A stretch of 64,000 nt of DNA from Ostrinia nubilalis (lineage: Eukaryota; Arthropoda; Insecta; Lepidoptera; Crambidae), in assembly GCF_963855985.1 (NCBI RefSeq), contig NC_087117.1, positions 5,001 through 69,000 on the forward strand, read 5' to 3'. This document shows positions 36,800 through 47,700 of this stretch, in pieces; positions within the stretch are counted from its first letter, which is position 1; every line of letters begins with the position of its first letter. Position numbers and translations under genes: made by a program. Under the pieces are notes generated by a model. That model made no database searches and was not told the DNA's origin. It saw only the letters and a list, made by a program, of their open reading frames with translations.

Positions 36800-36847
36800 G
36801 CACGCCGGTCGTTCGTATAGAAGTTTAAAATCATTATACGATTTGAA

Positions 36848-36853
36848 AATAAA
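36848..36853 (+). promoter_or_regulatory. Candidate poly(A) signal, RAP1-like gene
   Basis: AATAAA 230 bp after the stop codon in AT-rich DNA. The alternative AATAAA at 36736-36741 is inside the MITE. Which one is used cannot be told from the sequence. Confidence 0.4.
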
Positions 36854-36859
36854 TATAAA

Positions 36860-37701
36860 TTAAAATATTTTTAATAAAATCATGATTTGATCATGTATCG
36901 GAAAACGTTCGTGTGGTTTCGTTAATTTTAGAGCTTGTTAAGTGATTTTTCATGTGTTCAAGTATGTTTGGTATTCATAAATCTATCAAATTGTAACTGA
37001 ATGGATTTCCATTTGTATTTTAAAAAGTCAGGTTTATTGTTTTAGCTTTTAGCATTGCATAAAATGTTCCAACAATTTATTATGGATTGAGGATTATGTG
37101 CCTACTTTAAAAATGTTTTCATTATGTTAATATTATGCTTAAGAAGCTTTGAACGTGATAATGCATGTGACCAATTAACATAATTAAACTACTGGGAAAT
37201 GTATACAAATACAAGAAATGTGTATCGTTCTTTATTAACGTTACACAGCCAAGGTTTTGTATACATTTCCTAGGACACAAAATTTTTATTTCAAATATGT
37301 AATCCTGATTGGTTTTTTATCCTTGTAAGTTTTCAGTCGTTTTTAGTTTTTTTCAGTGTTACTCGACTAATGTAATAAACGTACGTTTTAATAAACGACG
37401 GAGACTTTTTCAAACAAACGACAGAAAGTGTCACATTGTGTTTATAGGAACTTGATTCAAGTGTAAATAGTATGTTAACTACCTCTTAAAGCCCGATGCC
37501 CGCCCTAGGAATAAAGGAACGTGCATGCTTTTTTCCATTCTTAAAAATACCGCGTATTATGTGACGTCACGTGCACGCCTACTTCCATATACCTACGAAA
37601 TATTTTATTTTTATGTGTTTTAACTTTCATACATTTAAAACACTCCTTTAATCTTTATTGCCAAAACTGAAATTAATTCCTTACATATACATATAAAAAA
37701 A
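36860..37701. other. Intergenic AT-rich DNA
   Basis: No gene seen. An inverted pair 'gggaaatgtatacaaa' / 'tttgtatacatttcc' at about 37195-37272 marks a small foldback. Confidence 0.45.
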
Positions 37702-37936
37702 CTAGCTTTCCGCCCGCGGCTTCGCCCGCGTGGAATTTTGTCTGTCACAGAAAAACTTTATCGCGCGCGTCCCTGTTTCAAAAACCGGGATAAAAACTAT
37801 CCTATGTTCTTTCCCGGGACTCAAACTATCTCTATGCCAAATTTCATCAAAATCGGTTGCGAGGTTTAAGCGGGAAAGCGTAACAGACAGACAGACAGAC
37901 AGAGTTACTTTCGCATTTATAACATTAGTTGGGATT
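37702..37936 (-). mobile_element. Helitron-like short repeat (Lep1-like), copy 2
   Basis: Begins 'ctagctttccgcccgcggct' and contains (ACAG)n. Nearly identical over about 235 bp to copy 3 at 38300-38534 and in the same orientation; inverted relative to copies 1 and 4. Confidence 0.7.
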
Positions 37937-38162
37937 CTTGCTTGTGCTACGCTTATGTTGAATGCTGTGTGGAGTGTATGGTTTCGGCGGGCAGAGGCTG
38001 TTTTGTGAAATGTGTTCTTCCATTTCTTTCAAAGAAAGGTTCATATCGAAGAGTAATAATTAAGTTACTTATGTCGAGAGATCTCCTTGAATATTTTAAT
38101 AAATGAATCTTGTTACACAATTTTGTTTTTATGATTAACTTTCCGCTTACAAACAACCCGGT

Positions 38163-38220
38163 AGTTAACTGCGCACCTGGCAGCCGTGACGTCACATCGC
38201 AGCCAGGTGCGCAGTTAACT
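38163..38220. repeat. Perfect 19-bp hairpin with a TGACGTCA loop
   Basis: Arms AGTTAACTGCGCACCTGGC and exact complement around a 20-nt loop that contains the palindrome TGACGTCA (a CRE/ATF-type site). Confidence 0.85.
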
Positions 38221-38299
38221 GTATCATATAATAAAGGTACTGTTATATTATACTGGCAGCGCATCCCTAGTCCCCTATACTGAGCATTTATTTTTAATA

Positions 38300-38534
38300 C
38301 TAGCTTTCCGCCCGCGGCTTCGCCCGCGTGGAATTTTGTCTGTCACAGAAAAACTTTATCGCGCGCGTCCCTGTTTCAAAAACCGGGATAAAAACTATCC
38401 TATGTTCTTTCCCGGGACTCAAACTATCTCTATGCCAAATTTCATCAAAATCGGTTGCGAGGTTTAAGCGGGAAAGCGTAACAGACAGACAGACAGACAG
38501 AGTTACTTTCGCATTTATAATATTAGTTGGGATT
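38300..38534 (-). mobile_element. Helitron-like short repeat (Lep1-like), copy 3
   Basis: Differs from copy 2 at only one or two positions over 235 bp and sits 363 bp from it. The two copies are therefore much younger, relative to each other, than copies 1 and 4. Confidence 0.7.
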
Positions 38535-39220
38535 TTGGACAACTAGTAACGTTACCATGCCACGAGAGGGCGCTGTGCGTTTCGTATTTACTAGAAGACT
38601 AGTGAGTATCCATTTAATATACAGAGTATGTAGAGGGAAGTAAATAAAAGCCTTTAGTTGTGGGAGGTTCACTTTACTGAGGCGCGAGTCACGAGAGTCG
38701 GCGGGACACAACAAAAACGAAATACAGGATGTAATCAATTGTAGATACAACAAATTATACTTTGGAAGATACTTTTTAACTTCGTTGTACACAAAATAAT
38801 AAGGCTTTCTTAAGGTACGTTCCTAGATGAGTTTTTGGATTGGCCTGTGGAGGACATGTCCCGCCGACTGCAATACACAACAATAGTCAAATAATCAAAC
38901 AAATGATCAGTGATAAATTGTTATAATAATACATACAGAACTCAATAATTTGATATCTTTTTACATTATTTTTAAAATTAACATTCACAATAGTTTTCTT
39001 TATTCTTCTGCCAGACCAACGCTAACATTTTTTGCCGAAAATTCACCAATTTTTGTTGACTTCAGATACATTGTTTAAAAAAATTATACACTTTTGTTAC
39101 TAGGACATCTAAACTTAAAAAAATAATATTATGTACAAACATTCCTGTATAAGGTTTAAGGATTTCACAAAACAAGTCAAACTTAAGTTTAAAAAACTTC
39201 AATATCTCCATTAGTGTAGA

Positions 39221-39935
39221 TCTAGCGTTTAACTCACTCAGTGCCTGATAGATGCTTTTTCTTCTTCTTTTATTTTGGCCACGACTTGATTTTGAGAACC
39301 ATGATTTCGCCAATGTCATATATGGGAGTAGCACGGGAGCGGTGACATTGACATAATTATGACGTGACAGAGCATACAAATCTGCCCCCTAGACAAAACG
39401 CACTTTTTGATCGAATCGAAAATCGAATCCGTCAAAACTCCATACAAAAAAGGGGCTTTTCGACCACTTCTCGACTGGTTTGCGATTAAAATTTGCACTT
39501 TGTCTAGACCCACTGAAGTCTCGCTGACATTTAAGGCTTCCACAGACCAAACGCGGGGCAGTAGCAGCGCAGTTTGAATGCGGGTCCGCGCAAGTTGTAA
39601 TACAAGAAACTCTTTGAAGTGTGTCTCGCGCTCCAACCGCGCCGCATTGCAACTGCCGAAATACAAACGAGGCGGCGCGGGTGCGGGCCCGCGCTGTTGT
39701 ATTACTATGACGGCCATATTAGCATGACACCGGACGCAGGGCGGTAGCAGCGCGTTGAAAGCGGTTTTTGAATATTGAATTTTTCACAACCGCTCGCGTT
39801 GCAACTGCTTTGAAACTGCGCTGCCTTCAGTGTGCCTACTGCCGCGCTGCAACTGACCCGCGTTTGGTCTGTGGAAGCCTTTAACGTCTCAAAAACACGC
39901 TCCCGAGCCGCTCAGGCACTGAGTTAAACCCTAGA
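39221..39935. repeat. Outer TIR element containing a nested TIR element
   Basis: Left end 'tctagcgtttaactcactca...gtgcct' and right end 'aggcactgagttaaaccctaga' are inverted copies. Inside, at 39532-39881, lies a second complete TIR element. Some internal sequence of the outer element is AT-rich with no frame. Confidence 0.7.
39532..39881. repeat. Inner nested TIR element, GC-rich
   Basis: TIR 'aggcttccacagaccaaacg' and its complement, about 350 bp. It is full of inverted GC-rich blocks ('agtagcagcgcagtttgaa', 'ttgcaactgc'). Confidence 0.8.
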
Positions 39936-39939
39936 CCAA

Positions 39940-40678
39940 TAAACTGAAACATCTTCAATATTTTCTAGTCCTATAAAATCTTGTGGACAGTGGTGCGCTT
40001 CTATTCATACACGTCAATATATTTTAGTTTCCAGAACGTTCTCCAGCCACAAAATGGCGGCCCAATAATTTCAACATACCCGCGTCTAACATCCATTCTA
40101 CGCTCTCTAAAATGTATCTTCCAGGCGGGCAGCCCTGAGAAAATATAACAAATACTCAAATAAAGTCTAATCGTAACTAACACCGACAGCGGGCGCTGTA
40201 GACAATGCTTCGTTTCGTTAACCGATTGAATAGCTTTGTACAGTCGACAACCCATCAGACTATACATTCTTCTAGTAAAATAACACCATTACAACTAACT
40301 AAATAGGGTGCCACTATGTTTGGTTTGACGTGCTGTCTGTGACATTCAAAGGTAGTCCAAAATTCACAACACGCTTTTGTTACAGTTGGAATAAGGTTGT
40401 GTTACGAACTTTTGACGCTGGCTGTACATCTAGTTCTAGTGTTCTATTCGAGTCGTGCGATGTGTATGTATTGATGTCTCAGCACTATTATTTCACTTAT
40501 TAGACAATCAGATTATTACTTCACTTGCAATGTCTATTTTGGGTCTCATCTAGAAATTGAATTGAATTCATAACTTGTCTCTTACTCTATTTCTAAAAAC
40601 TGTACAGGAAGTGGAGGTCCACACATGTTTTTTCACAATACAACTGACTCGAATAAAACACTAGCTATAGTCTGGTCC
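39940..40678. other. Intergenic DNA without recognised features
   Basis: Mixed-composition DNA. Short open frames exist on the minus strand but show no coding features. Confidence 0.4.
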
Positions 40679-40866
40679 GTGAGCACGTAGAATTTTGTCC
40701 AATGACCCCAAGCTTCCCATCCTTATCGCTTGCGCGTAATAATGTTGCTGTCGCGCTCGCACACTCACTGCGGGCGCGCGTCGCACAGTCGCGACAGCAA
40801 TATAATTACGCGCGAGCGATAAGGATGGGTAGCTTGGGGTCATTGGACAAAATTCTACGTGCTCAC
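40679..40866. repeat. MITE with about 55-bp near-perfect TIR
   Basis: Ends GTGAGCACGTAGAATTTTGT and complement, 188 bp. The inner part is GC-rich, with 'gcgcgcgtcgc' between the arms. Confidence 0.88.
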
Positions 40867-40869
40867 TGA

Positions 40870-41705
40870 CCGGGCTTTAGTTAGTATAACCGATATTTCG
40901 ACTCGGAGCGAAGCAGCACTGTCTACTGGCGCAGTTTCGCGACAACTTACGTCTACTTTAGAATTTGGCCTCCACTAGTCGAGCTAGTTCGGGTGCTAGC
41001 GTACGGGGATCACATCGAGATAATTAAAACGACTAATCTAATTTCATTTAGTATATGTGGTGTGGACCATCACCGCTTATCTTCTGGACTTGAGTCCAAA
41101 AAAAAGGAATAGTAATTATTGTTTACCAAGTATCCTCCCTACACTACACGATTGGTAATTCATTGATATACAGGATATTTTAAGTTGATCAAACAAAAGG
41201 GTGAATACTAACTACTCAAATACAACTACTTTTTCTACAGGACCAATATCAAATTCACAAAAAATGTACATCTCCATCTATACTAAATAAATGACTGTTG
41301 ATGAAAATTTGTATGGATAGGTTTGATTATGATTATACTTATTTAATCTTTGGTCCCTCAGTAAAAGCTGTTGTCCTTTTTGTTTGACCAAGAATAAAAA
41401 TAACATACTGTATAAATCGAAAATATGACCGACTGTTCCACTTTTTTGTTAATTATAACATTTGATATAAAATTAATTTCAAGTCCAGTAGAGGAACGTT
41501 TACCTTCAGAAGAATCAAGACTAACAACAGATGGTTAGCGATCATGATCCACACCACAAAATACTCCGACAGCGCGGCCTTTTCGTTTGGCACCTCATAG
41601 CACGAGCGACGCCGTGTTCTTTTCTATTCTTACAAGAGCGCTGGCCAGTGCCCTTACTTCTGATGCGAGCGGTAACATTCCCATTTTATCGATAATTTGG
41701 CAGCA
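40870..41705. other. Intergenic DNA with one dispersed repeat block
   Basis: 41195-41275 resembles the minus strand of 29150-29215. Nothing else recognised. Confidence 0.4.
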
Positions 41706-41706
41706 T

Positions 41707-41897
41707 TAAGCCTGGCTTTAGTGTCACGCGGACAGTCCGGTGCGGACCCGCTCCGCACATCCAATCTGTATGAACTTCTAGGGAGCGTTTTAGAGTAATG
41801 CGGTCCGGAGGAACCGCTCGCTCCCTAGCAGTTCATACAGATCGGCTGAGCGGAGCGATCCGCACTGACAGTCCACGTGACACTAAAACCAGCCTAA
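41707..41897. repeat. TIR element, Harbinger-like
   Basis: Ends 'taagcctggctttagtgtcacg' and 'cgtgacactaaaaccagcctaa' are inverted copies. Internal inverted GC-rich blocks ('tgcggacccgctccgcac'). Confidence 0.75.
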
Positions 41898-41935
41898 TAT
41901 TTTCACTGCTTCTTTCTTTGTAAGACCCGCAGACT

Positions 41936-42078
41936 AAAGACACTGGCTGATAGTTTGGTCTGTTTCCAATTTGTATGAGGAATCGGCCGATACCAAATCA
42001 GTGTAATGTGGGCACTTCTATACAAATGTTCATACTAAATATACAAAACTATCGGCCGAAAAAAAGTCTATAGTCTTC
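41936..42078. repeat. Diverged relative of the 31531-31704 MITE type
   Basis: Shares the 'atcggccga' and 'actatcggccga' blocks and the inverted layout of that family, with diverged ends. No coding potential. Confidence 0.45.
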
Positions 42079-42079
42079 A

Positions 42080-42955
42080 TAAGTGCCAAAATACTGGTCA
42101 AAATTAAATAAAATATTTTTCATTTGATTTGGAGTGTCTTATTTTGAAGTGAAAAGGTTACTTGAGGCACCAAGTTACTTGGAGCACAAAGTCTCTCAGG
42201 ATTACGCGAAAAAAAACTCCTTGTTGGTTCTTAAAAATGCCAAAATTAACAATTGAACCCTAAAAATATATTTTCTAATCCTGCAAAAATTAAGATGTCA
42301 CCGCTTGCATCGGCAGTAGCTACTGGGCGCTCTACTATTCCATAATCGCTCGTCACTTTACATGTAATATTTACTTTTTAAATACCTACCTAATATTTAA
42401 AATATCTAGTCTATTACACAAGAATGTCGTAGTTTTAAAATACAGATTTCTTCACTTGGATGGGACTTTAGGACAAAGGGTTTTAAAATACAATTTGTTA
42501 TATCTACGGATTTATTACTTCTATGGAATTTTCTCTATGGTACTGACATCGAAAATTCTACAAGGAACCAAAAACAATAAAGCAATTTTTCTCTTATTAT
42601 GTACAAAGTTTAAAAGCTTGCAAATCAAAAAAGAGTAATTTCTAGGCTGTTGAAATTGCTATTTTCCATGTCCTGTATGTCATCTTAGTGCTGTACTGGA
42701 ATGAGAACCTCCTCCTTTTGTGGAAGTCGGTTAAAAATTGGCCTACATCAGGCCACTGCTAAAAGCAACGCAAAAACTTTCAACCTCTTTCGTAATTCTA
42801 GAGGACACTCTTTTCACAAGCTTTATATTTCGTATACAGAACAAGGCAAGTATTTGATTGCAATCGCACCTGAATTTAAGTGAGATGCAGTCTAGGATAG
42901 TACATAATCTGCCCTATAAATAAGTGCTTGTTCACTCTTGCCTTGAAATAAATTA
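42080..42955. other. Intergenic AT-rich DNA
   Basis: No gene seen. 42705-42770 carries 'aacctcctccttttgtggaagtcggttaaa', a dispersed repeat also seen near 18260. Confidence 0.4.
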
Positions 42956-42959
42956 ATGA

Positions 42960-43088
42960 ATTAATTTTGTTGCGGTTCCAATTACAGTTTAACTTTCCCC
43001 CGGGACAAACTTGACCTTCACTGGTTGTGTTATTGGCGGTCAAGCTGTAGATCCTGGCTACACAGGAGTTGCAGCGGTGTGAACGAGA
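42960..43088. repeat. Dispersed repeat shared with 35256-35382
   Basis: Same orientation and blocks as 35256-35382; followed directly by the Helitron-like copy 4. Confidence 0.65.
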
Positions 43089-43146
43089 GGCGGGAATAGT
43101 CCCGTCTTGCCTTGAAAATTCATGCAAAACTTTCGTGCGAAATTCT

Positions 43147-43362
43147 ACTAATATTATAAATGCGAAAGTAACTCTGTCTGTCTGTCTCTCTTTCACGCCT
43201 AAACCACTGAACCGATTTTGATGAAATTTGGCATAGAGATAGTTTGAGTCCCGGGAAAGGACATAGGATAGTTTTTATCCCGGTTTTTGTAGGACGCGCG
43301 CGATAAAGTTTTTCTGTGACAGACAAAATTCCACGCGGGCGAAGCCGCGGGCGGAAAGCTAT
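43147..43362 (+). mobile_element. Helitron-like short repeat (Lep1-like), copy 4
   Basis: Same orientation as copy 1, ending 'ccgcgggcggaaagcta'. It has a small deletion (about 10 bp, near 43290) relative to copies 2 and 3. Confidence 0.65.
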
Positions 43363-43614
43363 AAACAATAATTTGTCACTTCGATGTCAGTGCCACAGAG
43401 AAATGGTTGCTGAGGTCGCTATCAGGTATTAAATTAACACAATGACCCTGTAAATATAGGGTCGCTATCTACCTAACCCTTGAGAAGAGAGTATGTACAA
43501 TTGAACAGTTTATTTCGAAGATCACGATCCTTAGTTCGAAGGACATTATTTAGAATAACGTTGGAATCGAAGTTTTTTACAATGCAGTCGAATAGGGAGC
43601 GAAGCGAAGTTAAT

Positions 43615-43790
43615 AAGGCTGTGGGAATTTATTTCCCACCATATTTCTATTAACCTAAAGGTCTAAAAAACAATGAAAAAATGCATGCATTTAAAAAGTC
43701 GTGGGAATGTAGGTCCCACCATATTTCTATTTAACCTAAAAGGTCTGAAAAGAGTGAAAAAAATTCATGTATTGAAGGGTAAATATCAAT
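43615..43790. repeat. Two-copy direct repeat of about 85 bp
   Basis: 'gtgggaat.ta..tcccaccatatttctatt.aacctaaa.ggtct' occurs at 43620 and 43703, each followed by an A-rich tract and 'atgcat'/'tcatgt'. No frame. Confidence 0.65.
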
Positions 43791-43794
43791 GTAA

Positions 43795-44570
43795 TAAAAC
43801 AAAATGTTGACACCATAGAAAAATATTTAAAAAGTAAGTGTATTTCACTGATACAATGATAAGAACGGTAGCTATTCTTTTAGCTTATAAATAAATAAAT
43901 ACCTTCATCATGCAAGGGAAGGGAATTCTCTCCCTAAATATTTATTTACCTAGGTGTTTAAGGCACAGTAAATATTTGTTTATAAAGTTTGCTGGTCAGT
44001 AAAAAAAATGAAAAGTTAATTTTAATGAAATAAAAAACTAACTTGCACTTCGCTCTCTATTCAATAACCCCCACGAAGCTACAAACTTCCTCTCTGTACA
44101 TTCAAGATCGCAAAACAGTCAATATCACTGAGATGGTCAATGCACAAACCTAAAGCTGCGTTCACACATAATAACATTACACTAATATTATAAAGAGGAA
44201 AGATTTGATTGTTTGTATTGAATAAACCCCGAAATTACTAGACTGTATGAAAATATATTTCACCACTAGAATACTACATTACTTTTGATGAATATACGCG
44301 GTACGAAGTTCGCCAGGTCATCTAATAAAATTTAAAAAATACAAACATTTATTTATGATTTGCAGAACATGCAAAAAGTATTTAACATAGTTGTCAATGT
44401 GATTTCTATATCTCTTATGCCATCATCCTAGGGTTAGTGAGGGTATGTTTCATATTGGGAGTGTGAACGCAGCTTTATTCTGATTAGTGCAAAACCCGAC
44501 AAAAAGTCAATCATCTTTAAAATTCAAAATTTTTACACCTTTTCACATACATAATTGTATTTCCAGTCGA
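43795..44570. other. AT-rich DNA downstream of COP1
   Basis: No gene. It includes a short dispersed-repeat ending at 44185-44330 ('tattataaagaggaaagatttg'). Confidence 0.4.
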
Positions 44571-44576
44571 TTTATT
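44571..44576 (-). promoter_or_regulatory. Candidate poly(A) signal of COP1
   Basis: AATAAA on the minus strand about 175 bp after the stop codon. A second candidate lies at 44681-44686. Both are consistent with a short 3' UTR. Confidence 0.4.
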
Positions 44577-44750
44577 ACACTTGTCCAATACAATACTTTT
44601 TAATTGTTTTTGTTCACATCACTTCCACTTATTCGTATATTCACTTGTACACTGTTTTCTGTACATCTATTTGTTCAGCGTTTATTCACATTGTGGTTTT
44701 TGGTACGTCTCGGTCAAAGAACTTCAGCCGACAATGGTTGCAGGAACACT

Positions 44751-44768
44751 TTACACCAACTCCAACAC
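44751..44768 (-). CDS. COP1: COP1 terminal micro-exon of 18 nt
   Basis: Reads Val-Leu-Glu-Leu-Val-stop after an ATTTCAG acceptor. It matches the known COP1 C-terminus and the phase 0 of the preceding donor. It is far too short for ORF detection and would be missed by most gene finders. Confidence 0.9.
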   Translation of the reverse strand: MLELV

Positions 44769-47700
44769 CTGAAATAAAAATAATACTGGCTACAATAATT
44801 GTTTGATTTAACTGTCACTTTAATAAAACTTATTTTCGTTAAGTGATAAGCAAGGATGGATGCGATTTGTTCAGATCCTTTCCCAGCGCAAAACTTTGAC
44901 TATACTCGCGTTGTTTCCCGGAGGTTGCAACCAGGCGACTTCGATCGTGGACGATGAAATTGAAATCGAAGAGTCTGTACATACCTACTTTGGGAGTATA
45001 GCTCGTATGTTGACGTTATTGAGATACTGACTTTATTGTGACCGTCTTAAAGTACCTAAAGCACAGGTATAGTGGTGTCACTTCTCACAACTCAGGAGCG
45101 ACATTTGCCTTGACCCTCGATAATATTGAGGGTGTGATCAGGGGATTGGATATTCTGACCTTGATGGTGCCCTGGCTGTTGGCGGCGAGCAGCACCTGGC
45201 TGTCGGCGGGCCGGCGCCAGCAGACGGCGGACACGAAGTCGCAGGGCTCCTCGTCGCGCCGCTCGCGCTCCAGCACTCACCTTGATGGTGCCCTGGCTGT
45301 TGGCGGCGAGCAGCACCTGGCTGTCGGCGGGCCGGCGCCAGCAGACGGCGGACACGAAGTCGCAGGGCTCCTCGTCGCGCCGCTCGCGCTCCAGCACTCA
45401 CCTTGATGGTGCCCTGGCTGTTGGCGGCGAGCAGCACCTGGCTGTCGGCGGGCCGGCGCCAGCAGACGGCGGACACGAAGTCGCAGGGCTCCTCGTCGCG
45501 CCGCTCGCGCTCCAGCACTCACCTTGATGGTGCCCTGGCTGTTGGCGGCGAGCAGCACCTGGCTGTCGGCGGGCCGGCGCCAGCAGACGGCGGACACGAA
45601 GTCGCAGGGCTCCTCGTCGCGCCGCTCGCGCTCCAGCACTCACCTTGATGGTGCCCTGGCTGTTGGCGGCGAGCAGCACCTGGCTGTCGGCGGGCCGGCG
45701 CCAGCAGACGGCGGACACGAAGTCGCAGGGCTCCTCGTCGCGCCGCTCGCGCTCCAGCACTCACCTTGATGGTGCCCTGGCTGTTGGCGGCGAGCAGCAC
45801 CTGGCTGTCGGCGGGCCGGCGCCAGCAGACGGCGGACACGAAGTCGCAGGGCTCCTCGTCGCGCCGCTCGCGCTCCAGCACTCACCTTGATGGTGCCCTG
45901 GCTGTTGGCGGCGAGCAGCACCTGGCTGTCGGCGGGCCGGCGCCAGCAGACGGCGGACACGAAGTCGCAGGGCTCCTCGTCGCGCCGCTCGCGCTCCAGC
46001 ACTCACCTTGATGGTGCCCTGGCTGTTGGCGGCGAGCAGCACCTGGCTGTCGGCGGGCCGGCGCCAGCAGACGGCGGACACGAAGTCGCAGGGCTCCTCG
46101 TCGCGCCGCTCGCGCTCCAGCACTCACCTTGATGGTGCCCTGGCTGTTGGCGGCGAGCAGCACCTGGCTGTCGGCGGGCCGGCGCCAGCAGACGGCGGAC
46201 ACGAAGTCGCAGGGCTCCTCGTCGCGCCGCTCGCGCTCCAGCACGCCGCGCGCCGCGTCGAAGCGGTACGCCAGCAGCGGCCGCGACAGACCCGCGTAGT
46301 ACACGTATCTGGGACGCACGGAACACATTAGTAACTGCCTTGATCGATCATTGACTAGGGGGCGTCCATTAACCGATTGAGTCCCAGACGGCATTAATTA
46401 ATGTCATAACAATTGATTATCTATTGTGTCTAGATTCGCGGAGCTTGAAGAATTAATTACGTGAGACAATTTTGACTATTTTTAACCCCCCCCCCCCCCC
46501 CCGCCCCCCTTGGTGAGATTTCATGAGATTTTGGCAGACCCCCTCCCCCACCCCCTAATCTATCGTGAGATTTTCCAAAATGCCAATTTGCAATGTAAAT
46601 GAGATAATACATGCTATATATAATAATGTAAATGAGATAATATAAGCTAATTAATATCATTGCTGAAAAGGAAAAACTTAGGTATAGATTTAAAAGATTT
46701 GGTAATCCACGTGATAAAATTGAATTTGAAATTTTACGAGATCGTTGTAGGCAACTAACTAAATCTCTCTACAAGGCTTAGGTATATAGCAAGAGTTGAA
46801 GACAATGTTCACAAAAATCCTAAATACTTTTGGAAATACATTAAGGACAAAAGGGCCGGCTCTGGGACCATTCCATCCAACATGTACAGAGAAAACGTCA
46901 AAGCATGCTCTGCCAGTGAGGTGGTAAATCTTTTCGCAGCTCAATTCAGTTCTGTCTACTCAGGACCTTCCAAGCTGGAGAGTAAGCACACTGTTGACAT
47001 TTTTGAAAACCTTCCACTACATAAAGTCACCATACATGAGAGACAGGTTTTACATAGATTGAAACGCGTTGATGTACACAAGAGTGCAGGACCCGACAAA
47101 ATACCACCGTTATTCCTAAAAAGGTGCGCATCAGTAATGGCCTATCCGCTGACTGAAATCTTCAATAAATCCTTATCTACTGGCATATTTCCCGAGGAAT
47201 GGAAAAAGGCACGCATTGTCCCTATCTTCAAGAGTGGCGAGCGTGAAAATGTCAAAAACTATAGGCCTATTTCCATCTTGTCCGCTATGTCTAAACTCTT
47301 CGAATCCCTAATATGCCCAATTCTTACTAACTATACAAAAAACATGATAAGCGATCAACAGCACGGCTTCCGGGAAAAAAAATCTGTTACTAGCAATCTT
47401 TTCTCCTACACCAACTTACTGATTGGGGAAATTGATTCGGGTGGACAGGTGGACTCAATATATACGGATTTTAGCAGTGCGTTTGATAAAGTAGACCACT
47501 TGACATTATTGAGTAAGTTGGAAAAGTCGTATGGTATAGCGGATCCTTTCTTGTCATGGTTTGAATCATACCTTGCTGGCCGTACCCAGTCTGTAGTCGT
47601 GAGCGGGCATGAGTCGTATAGCTATAAGGCAACTTCTGGAGTTCCCCAGGGTTCCCACCTAGGTCCTGTACTGTTCGTAATTTTTGTGAATGACGTTGTA

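Noticed and set aside
41936..42078. A complete MITE
   Set aside because: Ends are too diverged to define; listed only as a relative of the 31531-31704 family.
45092..46394. Repeated minus-strand frames of 100-170 codons in array 1
   Set aside because: Fragments of the COP1 last-blade exon. The 121-bp period rotates the frame into a stop, so they cannot extend the protein.
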